Source of the DNA: Hyphomonas sp. UBA5111
Lineage (GTDB): Bacteria > Pseudomonadota > Alphaproteobacteria > Caulobacterales > Hyphomonadaceae
DNA: 51,517 nucleotides
Direction of reading: 5' to 3'
Assembly (NCBI GenBank): GCA_002414505.1
Contig: DHZF01000039.1
Location: 1 to 51,517 of the forward strand
The translations under genes and the position numbers were made by a program. Of this stretch, positions 16,226-23,514 are shown piece after piece. Positions within the stretch are counted from its first letter, which is position 1. Each line of letters opens with the position of its first letter. The notes under the pieces were generated by a model that was given only the letters and a program-made list of their open reading frames with translations, was not told where the DNA came from and searched no databases.

Positions 16226-18823
16226 ATGAGCCATAAAAACAGAACTCTCGCGCTCTCCCTGCTGCTCGCCGCCGTGGCGAGTTCCCTCCAGCCCCCCGCA
16301 GTCGCACAGGCAGGCGTGGCGGACACTACGGGGAATATCGAGGCCATTATCATCAATGGAAACCAGCGGATCGAAGACCGGACGGTCCTGTCCTACCTCC
16401 TCATCGAGCCGGGCTCGCCCTTTGATGCCAACCGGATCGATCTGTCGCTAAAATCCCTGTTCGCCACAGGCCTGTTCGCCGATGCCAGTTTTGATCGCGT
16501 CGGGAACCAGCTCATCATCACCCTTGTGGAAAACCCCATCGTCAACCGCGTCATGATCGAAGGCAGCAAGGCGCTGAAGGAAGACAAAATTCGCGAAGAG
16601 GTACAGATAGCCCCGCGCGGCGTGTTCACCGCTGCCCGTATGCAGGCCGATGTCCAGCGCGTGATGGAACTCTACCGCCAGTCCGGCCGGTTTTCTGCCA
16701 AGGTCATCCCGGAATATGTGCCGCTCGACCAGAACCGTGTGGACGTGATTTTCTCGATCACCGAAGGTCCGGTTTCCGGCGTCCGCGCCATCAACTTTCT
16801 CGGCAATGAGACGTATTCGGACGACCGGCTCCGCTCCGAAATTGTCACGCGGCAGTCGCGCTGGTGGCAGTTCTTTTCGTCGAATGACAATTATGATCCG
16901 GGCCGTCTGGAATATGACCGCGAATTGCTCCGCCAGTTCTACCAGAACAAGGGGTATTATGATTTCCGTGTGGAATCCGCCGTGGCAGAGCTTACGCCCG
17001 ACCAGAAGGATTTCTACATCACCTACACGATTGACGAGGGCGAGATTTACCGCTTCGGCGAGATCAATGTCGTAACCGAGCTGGAAAAGCTCAACACGAC
17101 CGCGCTCAAAGCGTCTGTGGCCGCCAAGTCGGGTGATTTGTTCCGGGGCGATACGATTGAGAATTCCATCGATGCGCTCACCTATGTCGCTGGCATTGGC
17201 GGCTATGCCTTCATCGATGTCCGTCCGGAGATCTCCGCCGATCTGGAAACGCACACGGTAAATGTGACCTTCCACGTAAATGAAGGCCCGCGCGTCTACA
17301 TCGACCGAATCAACATCGTCGGGAATACCCAGACTCTGGACCGGGTGATCCGGCGGGAATTGCGCATCAATGAAGGCGACGCCTTCAACCGGATCCTGCT
17401 GGACCGTTCCCGCAACCGTGTCCGCGCGCTCGGCTACTTCAAGGATGTCGAGGTGACAGAAGTCCCGACGGCGGATGCCGACCAGATTGATGTGGAACTG
17501 AAAGTCACCGAACAGCCGACCGGTGAAATGAGCTTCTCGGCCGGCTTCTCCTCGTCGGAATCCTTCCTTGTGGATGTCAGCGTGGCACAGCGCAATGTGC
17601 TTGGCCGGGGACAGTCGGCGTCCGCGCGTGTCTCGACCTCTGCCCTGCAACAGGTGCTCGACCTGCAATATACCGAGCCGCGCTTCCTCGACCGCAATAT
17701 GTCAGCCGGGTTGGGCGCCTTCGCGACCCGGCTGGACTATTCCGACACCGACCTAGGCGGATATACGACCGAGTCGATGGGGCTCAGCGCTCAGCTAGGC
17801 TTTCCCCTGTCGGAACGGCTCCAGCTCGGCCTCAAATACACGCTCCAGAATGACAAGATCGACGTCGTCGACCAGAGCATCGTGATCGATTCCGACAGCG
17901 GCGAGCGCCTGACCACGGAGTACACGGTGGATGATAATGACACACCCGGCGACACGAGCGACGATATTGTCGGCGTGGCCTATCTGACTGCCGATGATGT
18001 GCCCCTGCCCGATGGATCGCTGATCGTAGATGTGTGCGATGCGCGTTACCTCAATCGCTATACGCTCTGTTCGAGCGAACGATCGGAAATCTCGTCCATC
18101 ATCGGATACAACCTCCTGCTGGACATGAAGAATGACCCGCTCGAACCGACCGGCGGCTTTGACCTCCTGTTCGGACAGGACGTGTCCGGTCTTGGCGGTG
18201 ACGTGAATTTCATTCGCACCAATGCCTCAATGAATATTTATCAGGGGATCACCAAGGGCGTCGTCGGCAGCCTGCGCCTGTCCGGCGGCTATATCGAACC
18301 TTATGGCACAAGCGATGCCAACTCCGAATACGGACAAACTACGCCGCAAGGGGTCAGGATCAACAATCGCTTCTTCAAGGGAGGCAACAGCTTCCGCGGC
18401 TTTGACACGGCCGGCCTCGGCCCCCGCATTGTCCAGATCATCCAGAATGATGATGGGACTGAAACAGTGAAACGCCTGAACGCTCTTGGCGGCAATGCGT
18501 TCTACCAGGCCAGCCTCGACCTGTCCGTGCCCAATTACCTGCCGGAAGAATATGGCATCAGGACCGGGCTTTTCCTGGAAGCGGGCGCCGTCGGGCTGCT
18601 CAGCGATATCGACAAGAGCGACCCGGTCGAGTTCACGGATACCTATGGCCGCGACGCAGTTCAGCTGGTGCAGGACGATCTGTCCCTGCGCGCCTCGACC
18701 GGGCTCAGCGTCTACTGGACCTCGCCCTTCGGCCCCATCCGGTTCGACTTCAGCCACATTCTCAAGAGCGAAGAATACGACCGAACGGAATCCTTCCGGT
18801 TCAGCACATCGACCCGGTTCTGA
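16226..18823 (+). CDS. bamA: BamA (Omp85) outer-membrane assembly protein
   Basis: An 865-residue Omp85 protein. It has a signal peptide (ALSLLLAAVASSLQPPAVAQ), five POTRA domains (first IEAIIINGNQRIEDRTVLSYL, fifth VYIDRINIVGNTQTLDRVIRREL) and a 16-strand-type barrel ending in STRF. The loop-6 motif appears as NSFRGF, with Arg at about residue 724. An acidic, probably surface loop near residues 560-620 includes VDDNDTPGDTSDD and a Cys pair at 604 and 615. The domain plan is that of BamA, which folds barrel proteins into the outer membrane. The usual alphaproteobacterial neighbours (rseP, lpxD, fabZ) are absent; it follows the autotransporter by 43 bp. It may be an extra, client-linked copy (inference). 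The ATG at 16226 has CAGGA upstream. Confidence 0.92.
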   Translation: MSHKNRTLALSLLLAAVASSLQPPAVAQAGVADTTGNIEAIIINGNQRIEDRTVLSYLLIEPGSPFDANRIDLSLKSLFATGLFADASFDRVGNQLIITLVENPIVNRVMIEGSKALKEDKIREEVQIAPRGVFTAARMQADVQRVMELYRQSGRFSAKVIPEYVPLDQNRVDVIFSITEGPVSGVRAINFLGNETYSDDRLRSEIVTRQSRWWQFFSSNDNYDPGRLEYDRELLRQFYQNKGYYDFRVESAVAELTPDQKDFYITYTIDEGEIYRFGEINVVTELEKLNTTALKASVAAKSGDLFRGDTIENSIDALTYVAGIGGYAFIDVRPEISADLETHTVNVTFHVNEGPRVYIDRINIVGNTQTLDRVIRRELRINEGDAFNRILLDRSRNRVRALGYFKDVEVTEVPTADADQIDVELKVTEQPTGEMSFSAGFSSSESFLVDVSVAQRNVLGRGQSASARVSTSALQQVLDLQYTEPRFLDRNMSAGLGAFATRLDYSDTDLGGYTTESMGLSAQLGFPLSERLQLGLKYTLQNDKIDVVDQSIVIDSDSGERLTTEYTVDDNDTPGDTSDDIVGVAYLTADDVPLPDGSLIVDVCDARYLNRYTLCSSERSEISSIIGYNLLLDMKNDPLEPTGGFDLLFGQDVSGLGGDVNFIRTNASMNIYQGITKGVVGSLRLSGGYIEPYGTSDANSEYGQTTPQGVRINNRFFKGGNSFRGFDTAGLGPRIVQIIQNDDGTETVKRLNALGGNAFYQASLDLSVPNYLPEEYGIRTGLFLEAGAVGLLSDIDKSDPVEFTDTYGRDAVQLVQDDLSLRASTGLSVYWTSPFGPIRFDFSHILKSEEYDRTESFRFSTSTRF

Positions 18824-18830
18824 CCGGGGA

Positions 18831-20249
18831 TCAGGCGGCGGTCTTCAGGGGCAGGATGACCGTCGCCTTCAGGCCCCCGTCCGGTGCGTTTTCCAGCTCA
18901 ATGCGTCCATCGTGCGCTTCGACCAGATTCTTCGCAATATGAAGACCAAGCCCGTGGCCGCCTGTCTCGCGGTTGCGCGAGTGTTCCAGCCGGACAAGCG
19001 GCTCGAACACCCGCTCAACGGAATCGCCGGGAATGCCGGGACCATCATCCTGGATTGTCACGATGGCCCTGCCCTGCCGCTCGACGAGATGTACACGCGC
19101 CGTGTCGCCATATCGCACGGCATTTTCGACAAGGTTGCGCAAGGCGCGGGTCAATTCGTCTGACCGTCCCATGACAATCGGTCGTGCCTCCGTGTCCTCG
19201 AAGGTGACGGCCAGACCGAGATCGCACAGGTCTTCCACAAGGCTGTCGACGAGCGAGTGCATATCAAGGGGCTGGAAGGGCTCGTCTGACTGGCCAGCGG
19301 TCGCGGCGGCAAGCGCAGCCTCGGTAATGCGTTCCAGTTCTTCCAGAGCCCGGCTCATCCGCTTGCGCTCACTCGGATCTGACAACATCTCGACTTTCAG
19401 CTTCAGGGACGTGATCGGCGTACGCAAATCATGCCCGATCGCTGCGAGCAGCTGACGCTGGCCAGCGACAGTGGTTTCCAGCCGTCGCCCCATGCGGTTG
19501 AAGGCGCGCAGCGATTCCCGAACATCGCTCGGACCCTGCTCGACCAGGGGCTCATGCTTGTAGTCTGCCGCCAGCATATTCGCCGCCTTAGCCATCTGCC
19601 TCAGAGGGTTGATCGCACTCAGCGCTGCCCAGATGCCAATCCCGACCATCAGGGCAACGAGAACAATCACGGGCAAGAGGCCGGGCGTCGGCTCTTTCAC
19701 GGTAATATTTTCCGTCCGCAGGTTTGCCCATGTTCCATCCGAAATCATGACGGATACTCTTGCCCGTTGCTTAGCAGCGGGTCTTCTGCGTTGCGATGGC
19801 GCAAATCCAGCATCCGGGGGGCCGGGCCTGTCGGCCATATTCTCCATGAAGCTGTCACGCGGGCCGGGTGGCCGACCGAATTCTTGCCCATCGCCCCCGG
19901 GAAACCCACCCAGGGAAATTCCGATCGGTGTGTCCATGTCCAGGCCAAGACGTTCGAGGATCCGATCCGACAACCCCCAGGAGAAGGGCTCGACATCAGG
20001 ATATTCCGAGAGGGAGTAATCGCTGACCTGCAATCTCCTCAGATCCCGCTCGGACAGCGTCTCCGGCCATCCTTCTGCTTGCAATTTCTCCAGGGCGATT
20101 GACGCGACATGCAACGCAGTCCGCGGCTGCAGTCTCTGGGAGGACATGCTGAACTGCACGATCAGGTAGACCAGCAGGAACGTTGACAGCAAAGCCGCTG
20201 ACACGAGGATCACGATCCGTGTCAGGAGAGTATCGAAGCGGGATAACAT
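18831..20249 (-). CDS. sensor histidine kinase (EnvZ/OmpR-type partner)
   Basis: A 472-residue inner-membrane kinase. TM1 spans about residues 10-32, followed by a periplasmic domain of about 150 residues containing a Gly/Pro/Arg-rich stretch (FGRPPGPRDSFMEN, DRPGPPDAGF). TM2 is near 190-210 and a HAMP domain (NPLRQMAKAANMLAADY) comes next. The HisKA phospho-acceptor is His273 in IGHDLRTPITSLKLKVEML. The ATPase domain has an N box (NLVENAVRYG), G1 (DDGPGIP) and G2 (GGHGLGLHIAK). The ATG at 20249 overlaps the response-regulator stop as ATGA, showing translational coupling. The stimulus is unknown. It ends 7 bp from the convergent bamA gene. Confidence 0.95.
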   Translation of the reverse strand: MLSRFDTLLTRIVILVSAALLSTFLLVYLIVQFSMSSQRLQPRTALHVASIALEKLQAEGWPETLSERDLRRLQVSDYSLSEYPDVEPFSWGLSDRILERLGLDMDTPIGISLGGFPGGDGQEFGRPPGPRDSFMENMADRPGPPDAGFAPSQRRRPAAKQRARVSVMISDGTWANLRTENITVKEPTPGLLPVIVLVALMVGIGIWAALSAINPLRQMAKAANMLAADYKHEPLVEQGPSDVRESLRAFNRMGRRLETTVAGQRQLLAAIGHDLRTPITSLKLKVEMLSDPSERKRMSRALEELERITEAALAAATAGQSDEPFQPLDMHSLVDSLVEDLCDLGLAVTFEDTEARPIVMGRSDELTRALRNLVENAVRYGDTARVHLVERQGRAIVTIQDDGPGIPGDSVERVFEPLVRLEHSRNRETGGHGLGLHIAKNLVEAHDGRIELENAPDGGLKATVILPLKTAA

Positions 20250-20983
20250 CAGAGTTTCTTCACATCGGCCGCGAAGACATATCCGCCGCCCCATACAGTC
20301 TGGATGATATCCGGATTACGGGGATCCCGTTCGATCTTCCTCCGGAACCGGCTGACCTGGCTGTCGACGCTCCGGTCGAACACGTCGGCCCCTTCGGCAT
20401 GGGACAATTCCACGATCCGCTCGCGAGACAGGACAATTTGCGGGCGGGCGATGAAGATCATAAGGAGTTGGTATTCCCCCGTGCTCAGCGACACGATCAC
20501 CCCGTCATCGCGCGTGACGGTGCGCTTCGCCGTGTCCAGCGTCCAGCGGTCAAATTCGAAGTATCGCGTCTTCTCGGGCGTCATGTCCCGGTCGCGGCCA
20601 TTCGACCGACGCAGGACAGACCGCACCCGGGCGAGCAGCTCGCGCGGGTTGAACGGCTTGCAGATATAATCGTCCGCGCCGACTTCCAGGCCCACGATCC
20701 GGTCAATCTCGTCCGTCCTTGCACTGATGAACACAATCGGGATAGCGGTGAGCCGGACAATCGACCGGCACAGGCTGATTCCGTCCTCACCGGGCATCAT
20801 CACGTCCAGAAGGATCAGGTCAGGGGCTTCCGAATGAATGGCGCGACGCGCCGCAGGTGCATTCTCGGCCGTGGAAACCCGAAAGCCGTTTTCGGTGAGG
20901 TAGGATTTCAAGTCTTCCCGGATATCTCGGTCGTCATCGATGACGAGGATGTGTTCGGGGCGCGTGGTCGCCGGATCTGGCAT
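20249..20983 (-). CDS. OmpR-family response regulator
   Basis: A 244-residue two-domain regulator. The receiver domain has the acidic pocket VIDDDRD, phospho-acceptor Asp60 in LLDVMMPGEDG, a Thr/Ser switch (VFISAR) and Lys in CKPFNPRELL. The C-terminal winged-helix (Trans_reg_C) domain ends FDRSVDSQVSRFRRKIERDPRNPDIIQTVWGGGYVF. The ATG at 20983 has AGGAGA eight bases upstream, which is better than a TTG at 21013. The gene is followed by the coupled kinase gene (ATGA overlap). It diverges from the EF-hand lipoprotein/dioxygenase unit, so that unit is a plausible target. Confidence 0.95.
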   Translation of the reverse strand: MPDPATTRPEHILVIDDDRDIREDLKSYLTENGFRVSTAENAPAARRAIHSEAPDLILLDVMMPGEDGISLCRSIVRLTAIPIVFISARTDEIDRIVGLEVGADDYICKPFNPRELLARVRSVLRRSNGRDRDMTPEKTRYFEFDRWTLDTAKRTVTRDDGVIVSLSTGEYQLLMIFIARPQIVLSRERIVELSHAEGADVFDRSVDSQVSRFRRKIERDPRNPDIIQTVWGGGYVFAADVKKL

Positions 20984-21506
20984 CGCCACTGTCTCCTGAG
21001 TGTGTGTCTTCAATCTGATGATTACAAATAGGATAAACTTGTTGCCAAGTTGTGTCGCAACTGCACCCCAACTGTGCCCGGATGCCCCCTTTCACCAGGG
21101 CATCTGGAACGGCCGAAGCCTCCTGCAAAAACCCATACCTTTCAAGCCTGTAATGTCATGTTGCGGACTGACATACATTGCCATCACTTTTGCCAGAACC
21201 GGCATATCCTCTCAACATGGAGAGGGCATCTTGATCTCATCGACGCACGGAAGTTTCCGGGCAATTCGAACCCAGAGACTGTAGCAAGAGTGCCCCCCTA
21301 TGACCGCTTCCACCCCCTATTCCGGCACGACCGCCTGTGAAGTTTCCGGCTCCACTACCAAGAACATCGTATCGACCAGGACAGTCCCCGTCCGCCCCTT
21401 GCTCACCAAGCCTCCCTTAGGGTGCCAAGATCGATACGATGAGAGGGAGGCGTCACTTGCCCCCCACGTCTCACCCTGTGACGCCTCCCTCGCTCCCTTT
21501 TCTTCC
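20984..21506. other. long intergenic/leader region between the response regulator and the EF-hand lipoprotein
   Basis: About 520 bp without a well-supported gene. An open frame from an ATG at 21300 continues into the lipoprotein but has no Shine-Dalgarno sequence and would place about 70 unrelated residues before the lipoprotein signal. The region is rich in inverted repeats: GATGCCC/GGGCATC (21081-21087/21098-21104), CCTCTC/GAGAGG (21208-21213/21220-21225), and the set at 21366-21491 described separately. It probably carries divergent promoters and a structured 5' leader. Confidence 0.5.
21366..21491 (+). promoter_or_regulatory. attenuator-like structured leader (alternative hairpins, possible pseudoknot)
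   Basis: Three arrangements compete. (a) ATCGTATCGA (21366-21375) pairs perfectly with TCGATACGAT (21431-21440). (b) GCCTCCCT in the loop of (a) (21410-21417) can pair with AGGGAGGC just 3' of it (21444-21451), giving an H-type pseudoknot. (c) GAGGGAGGCGTCAC (21443-21456) pairs perfectly with GTGACGCCTCCCTC (21478-21491), a 14-bp stem followed by a T-containing tract (CTCCCTTTTCTTCCC). Structures (b) and (c) share the AGGGAGGC strand and exclude each other, as in antiterminator/terminator switches. No known riboswitch class is recognised. Confidence 0.45.
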
Positions 21507-22070
21507 CTGCATCGCAAACTGGCAGGGCCAGCAAGGACAGCCTTCCTTGTTGTGGCTGGCCTGACCCTGCTGGCCGCTTGCACATCTTCCCCGCGTTCGG
21601 GGCCTCCCGGAGGCGACCAGGATTCAGGCAGCCGCGCCCGGCAAACCCGCTCGCAAGGGCTCTCCGCGCCACCCGCCGCTCTTCTGCTCGTCAGTATGGA
21701 CACAGACCGCGATCATTATGTGTCCCGCCAGGAACTGGACGCTGGCATAGACTATGAATGGCTGCTTCTCGCCGGCCCCAATGAAGTGCACCAATCTGCC
21801 GTCAGGATGTCAAATTGGTCTGCTGAAACGCTGGGGGATCTCAACGCCCTGCCCAGCCCCATCGCCTTTGACAGTAATCTGGACGGCACGATCACCGATC
21901 AGGAGTTCCGGATCAGGCTGACCGATATGTTCGACCAGATGGACAAGGACCATGATGGCACCTTGTCCAGGGCCGAGCTATTGGCTGCGCCGCGCGTAAC
22001 AGAGCGGGGCGAAGGCGCCATGCCACAAGATAGTCAACGCCGCGGGCCGCCTCCGGGACGGCGGCAATAA
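21507..22070 (+). CDS. EF-hand-containing lipoprotein
   Basis: This reads as a lipoprotein with signal HRKLAGPARTAFLVVAGLTLLAAC and the acylated Cys at about residue 25. A low-complexity Gly/Ser/Arg linker follows, then three EF-hand-like loops: DTDRDHYVSRQEL (about residue 65), DSNLDGTITDQEF (about 122) and DKDHDGTLSRAEL (about 146). The C-terminus is a basic, Pro-rich tail (GPPPGRRQ). It probably binds Ca at the envelope. The start is uncertain: a CTG at 21507 gives a perfect lipoprotein signal but no clear Shine-Dalgarno sequence. The first in-frame ATG, at 21300, adds about 69 residues that overlap the leader hairpins. The gene ends 5 bp before the dioxygenase gene, which suggests one transcript. 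Confidence 0.75.
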   Translation: MHRKLAGPARTAFLVVAGLTLLAACTSSPRSGPPGGDQDSGSRARQTRSQGLSAPPAALLLVSMDTDRDHYVSRQELDAGIDYEWLLLAGPNEVHQSAVRMSNWSAETLGDLNALPSPIAFDSNLDGTITDQEFRIRLTDMFDQMDKDHDGTLSRAELLAAPRVTERGEGAMPQDSQRRGPPPGRRQ

Positions 22071-22075
22071 GGCCG

Positions 22076-22765
22076 ATGTCGATCCAGAGACCCGCCCTCG
22101 TCCGGACACAGGCCCTTCCACCTGCGGCAAACGCCCCACAGGCCTACCCGCATGACCGCGTGCTCCAGCCGGGCCAGAGCCTTGCACACCTATGGACGGG
22201 CGCCGGCCTCATCCGGACAGACATCACAACCGGATTCAACGGCATGCCGGGAACCGCAAACGGCGTCCCGGTGGACCTGAATTTGACCTTTCAATCAGCA
22301 TCTGATTGGCGGAGCCCGCTGACCCGCCATGCCGTCTATGTCTGGCACGCCGATGCGGCTGGCGAATATTCCGTATTCAACCGCCCTGACACGAATTACC
22401 TGCGCGGCATCGGGATCACGGATTCGCGCGGCCGCGTGCGTTTCCAGACCCTCTATCCCGGCACTTATCGGGGCCGTGCCCCGCACATTCACTTTGAAGT
22501 CTATCGCAGTCTCGATGCATTCAGGCTTGGCGCTCCTAGCCTGATCCGGTCACGCATCCTGTTCCCGGATATTATTTCCAGGGCCGTCTATACGCGCCAT
22601 CCGGTCTATGCCGGCAGTATGGAGAAATACAACGAGTTGAGGCTCGAGCCGCCCGTCCGGGACCCGGCTCAAGATATGCGTTCCATCCAGCTCGCCACCG
22701 TCAGCGCTACGGGGCCTTCGGCTCTCAGAGCTGGCCTCACTCTTTTCGTGGAGCCGACAGAGTAA
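22076..22765 (+). CDS. intradiol ring-cleavage dioxygenase-like protein
   Basis: A 229-residue protein with the intradiol dioxygenase core (VYVWHADAAGEYS, NYLRGIGITDSRGRVRFQTLYPGTYRGRAPHIHFEV). All four expected non-haem Fe(III) ligands are present: Tyr98, Tyr131, His137 and His139. The family opens catechol-type rings between the hydroxyls. This short, stand-alone version, without the N-terminal dimerisation helices of catechol 1,2-dioxygenase, resembles the uncharacterised protocatechuate-dioxygenase-like group. No catechol-pathway genes lie nearby. No signal peptide is evident from the ATG at 22076. It is 5 bp after the EF-hand lipoprotein gene, so the two probably act together. The substrate is unknown. 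Confidence 0.85.
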   Translation: MSIQRPALVRTQALPPAANAPQAYPHDRVLQPGQSLAHLWTGAGLIRTDITTGFNGMPGTANGVPVDLNLTFQSASDWRSPLTRHAVYVWHADAAGEYSVFNRPDTNYLRGIGITDSRGRVRFQTLYPGTYRGRAPHIHFEVYRSLDAFRLGAPSLIRSRILFPDIISRAVYTRHPVYAGSMEKYNELRLEPPVRDPAQDMRSIQLATVSATGPSALRAGLTLFVEPTE

Positions 22766-22787
22766 GTGCGAACATCTCCGCCAGAGA

Positions 22788-23396
22788 TCATTTTACGGGA
22801 AGATTTTCGCCGACCAGGATCTTCGTAATGATGGGCTTCATCATCTCGATGAATTGCGGACGCTCCTGTTCGGGATGGCGAAGTGTGCGCGCGGGAATTC
22901 CGGCAAACAACGTGAACAGCATTTCCGTCCGCAGGAAGGGCGTTGTAATGCCGGCCTTCTCCAGCACGGCGCAGAACTGATCGCGGATTTCCCCATCATA
23001 GCGATGCAGGATCGCCGCTACGGAGGGATTCCGCTGCGCTTCGGCGAGAATTTCAAAGTTCAGAACGGTTCGGAACGGATCCTGATGCTTCATGATAATG
23101 TCGATGACGAGCGGGGCGATCTGATCCCGGATTTCAGCCGCATTCAGATTGCAGAAGTCTCCGAGCCGCTCCTTTTGCCGCATGAGCTCACGTTCAACCA
23201 CCGCCTCGATCAAGAGATCCTTGGAGGCGAAATAGTGGTACAAATGGCCGACACTGATGCCGCATTCCTTGGCAATTCCCGAAATACCGGCGCCGTGGAA
23301 GCCTTTTTCCACGAAATTATTTTCCGCACAGTCGAGGATTTCCGACATGCGGGTTTCACGTTTTGCGGCTGCCTTCGATCCAGTCATAACAGTCAT
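22788..23396 (-). CDS. TetR/AcrR-family repressor
   Basis: A 202-residue regulator. The N-terminal HTH reads RMSEILDCAENNFVEKGFHGAGISGIAKECGISVGHLYHYFASKDLLIEAVVE, the canonical TetR signature. The C-terminal helical domain should bind the inducing ligand. The ATG at 23396 is chosen (AGGTG about 9 bases upstream); a GTG at 23408 or an ATG at 23387 is possible. It is divergent from the RND pump operon, and a perfect TGCTGC-N3-GCAGCA palindrome lies in the pump promoter. Local repression of the pump is therefore very likely (inference from arrangement). The pump itself resembles MexAB/AcrAB under TetR control. Confidence 0.93.
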   Translation of the reverse strand: MTVMTGSKAAAKRETRMSEILDCAENNFVEKGFHGAGISGIAKECGISVGHLYHYFASKDLLIEAVVERELMRQKERLGDFCNLNAAEIRDQIAPLVIDIIMKHQDPFRTVLNFEILAEAQRNPSVAAILHRYDGEIRDQFCAVLEKAGITTPFLRTEMLFTLFAGIPARTLRHPEQERPQFIEMMKPIITKILVGENLPVK

Positions 23397-23431
23397 GCAG
23401 AAAAGCACCTAAATCTTGCCATTCCCTATCC

Positions 23432-23459
23432 TTGACATGCTGCACCGCAGCACTAGATA
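23432..23459 (+). promoter_or_regulatory. promoter of the RND pump with embedded TetR operator
   Basis: TTGACA (23432-23437), a 16-bp spacer and TAGATA (23454-23459) make a near-consensus housekeeping promoter. The spacer holds a perfect inverted repeat TGCTGC-ACC-GCAGCA (23438-23452), placed exactly where a bound TetR dimer would block RNA polymerase. The pump adaptor start codon is 56 bp downstream of the -10 box. Confidence 0.7.
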
Positions 23460-23514
23460 GAGCGTTCATTCTATTTTGTTACATCGATGCCGTCCGGCTC
23501 GTCAAGGAATCCAC

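Noticed and set aside
16448..17668. 406-codon open frame on the minus strand inside bamA
   Set aside because: Antisense of five clear POTRA domains; no recognisable domain or start signal of its own.
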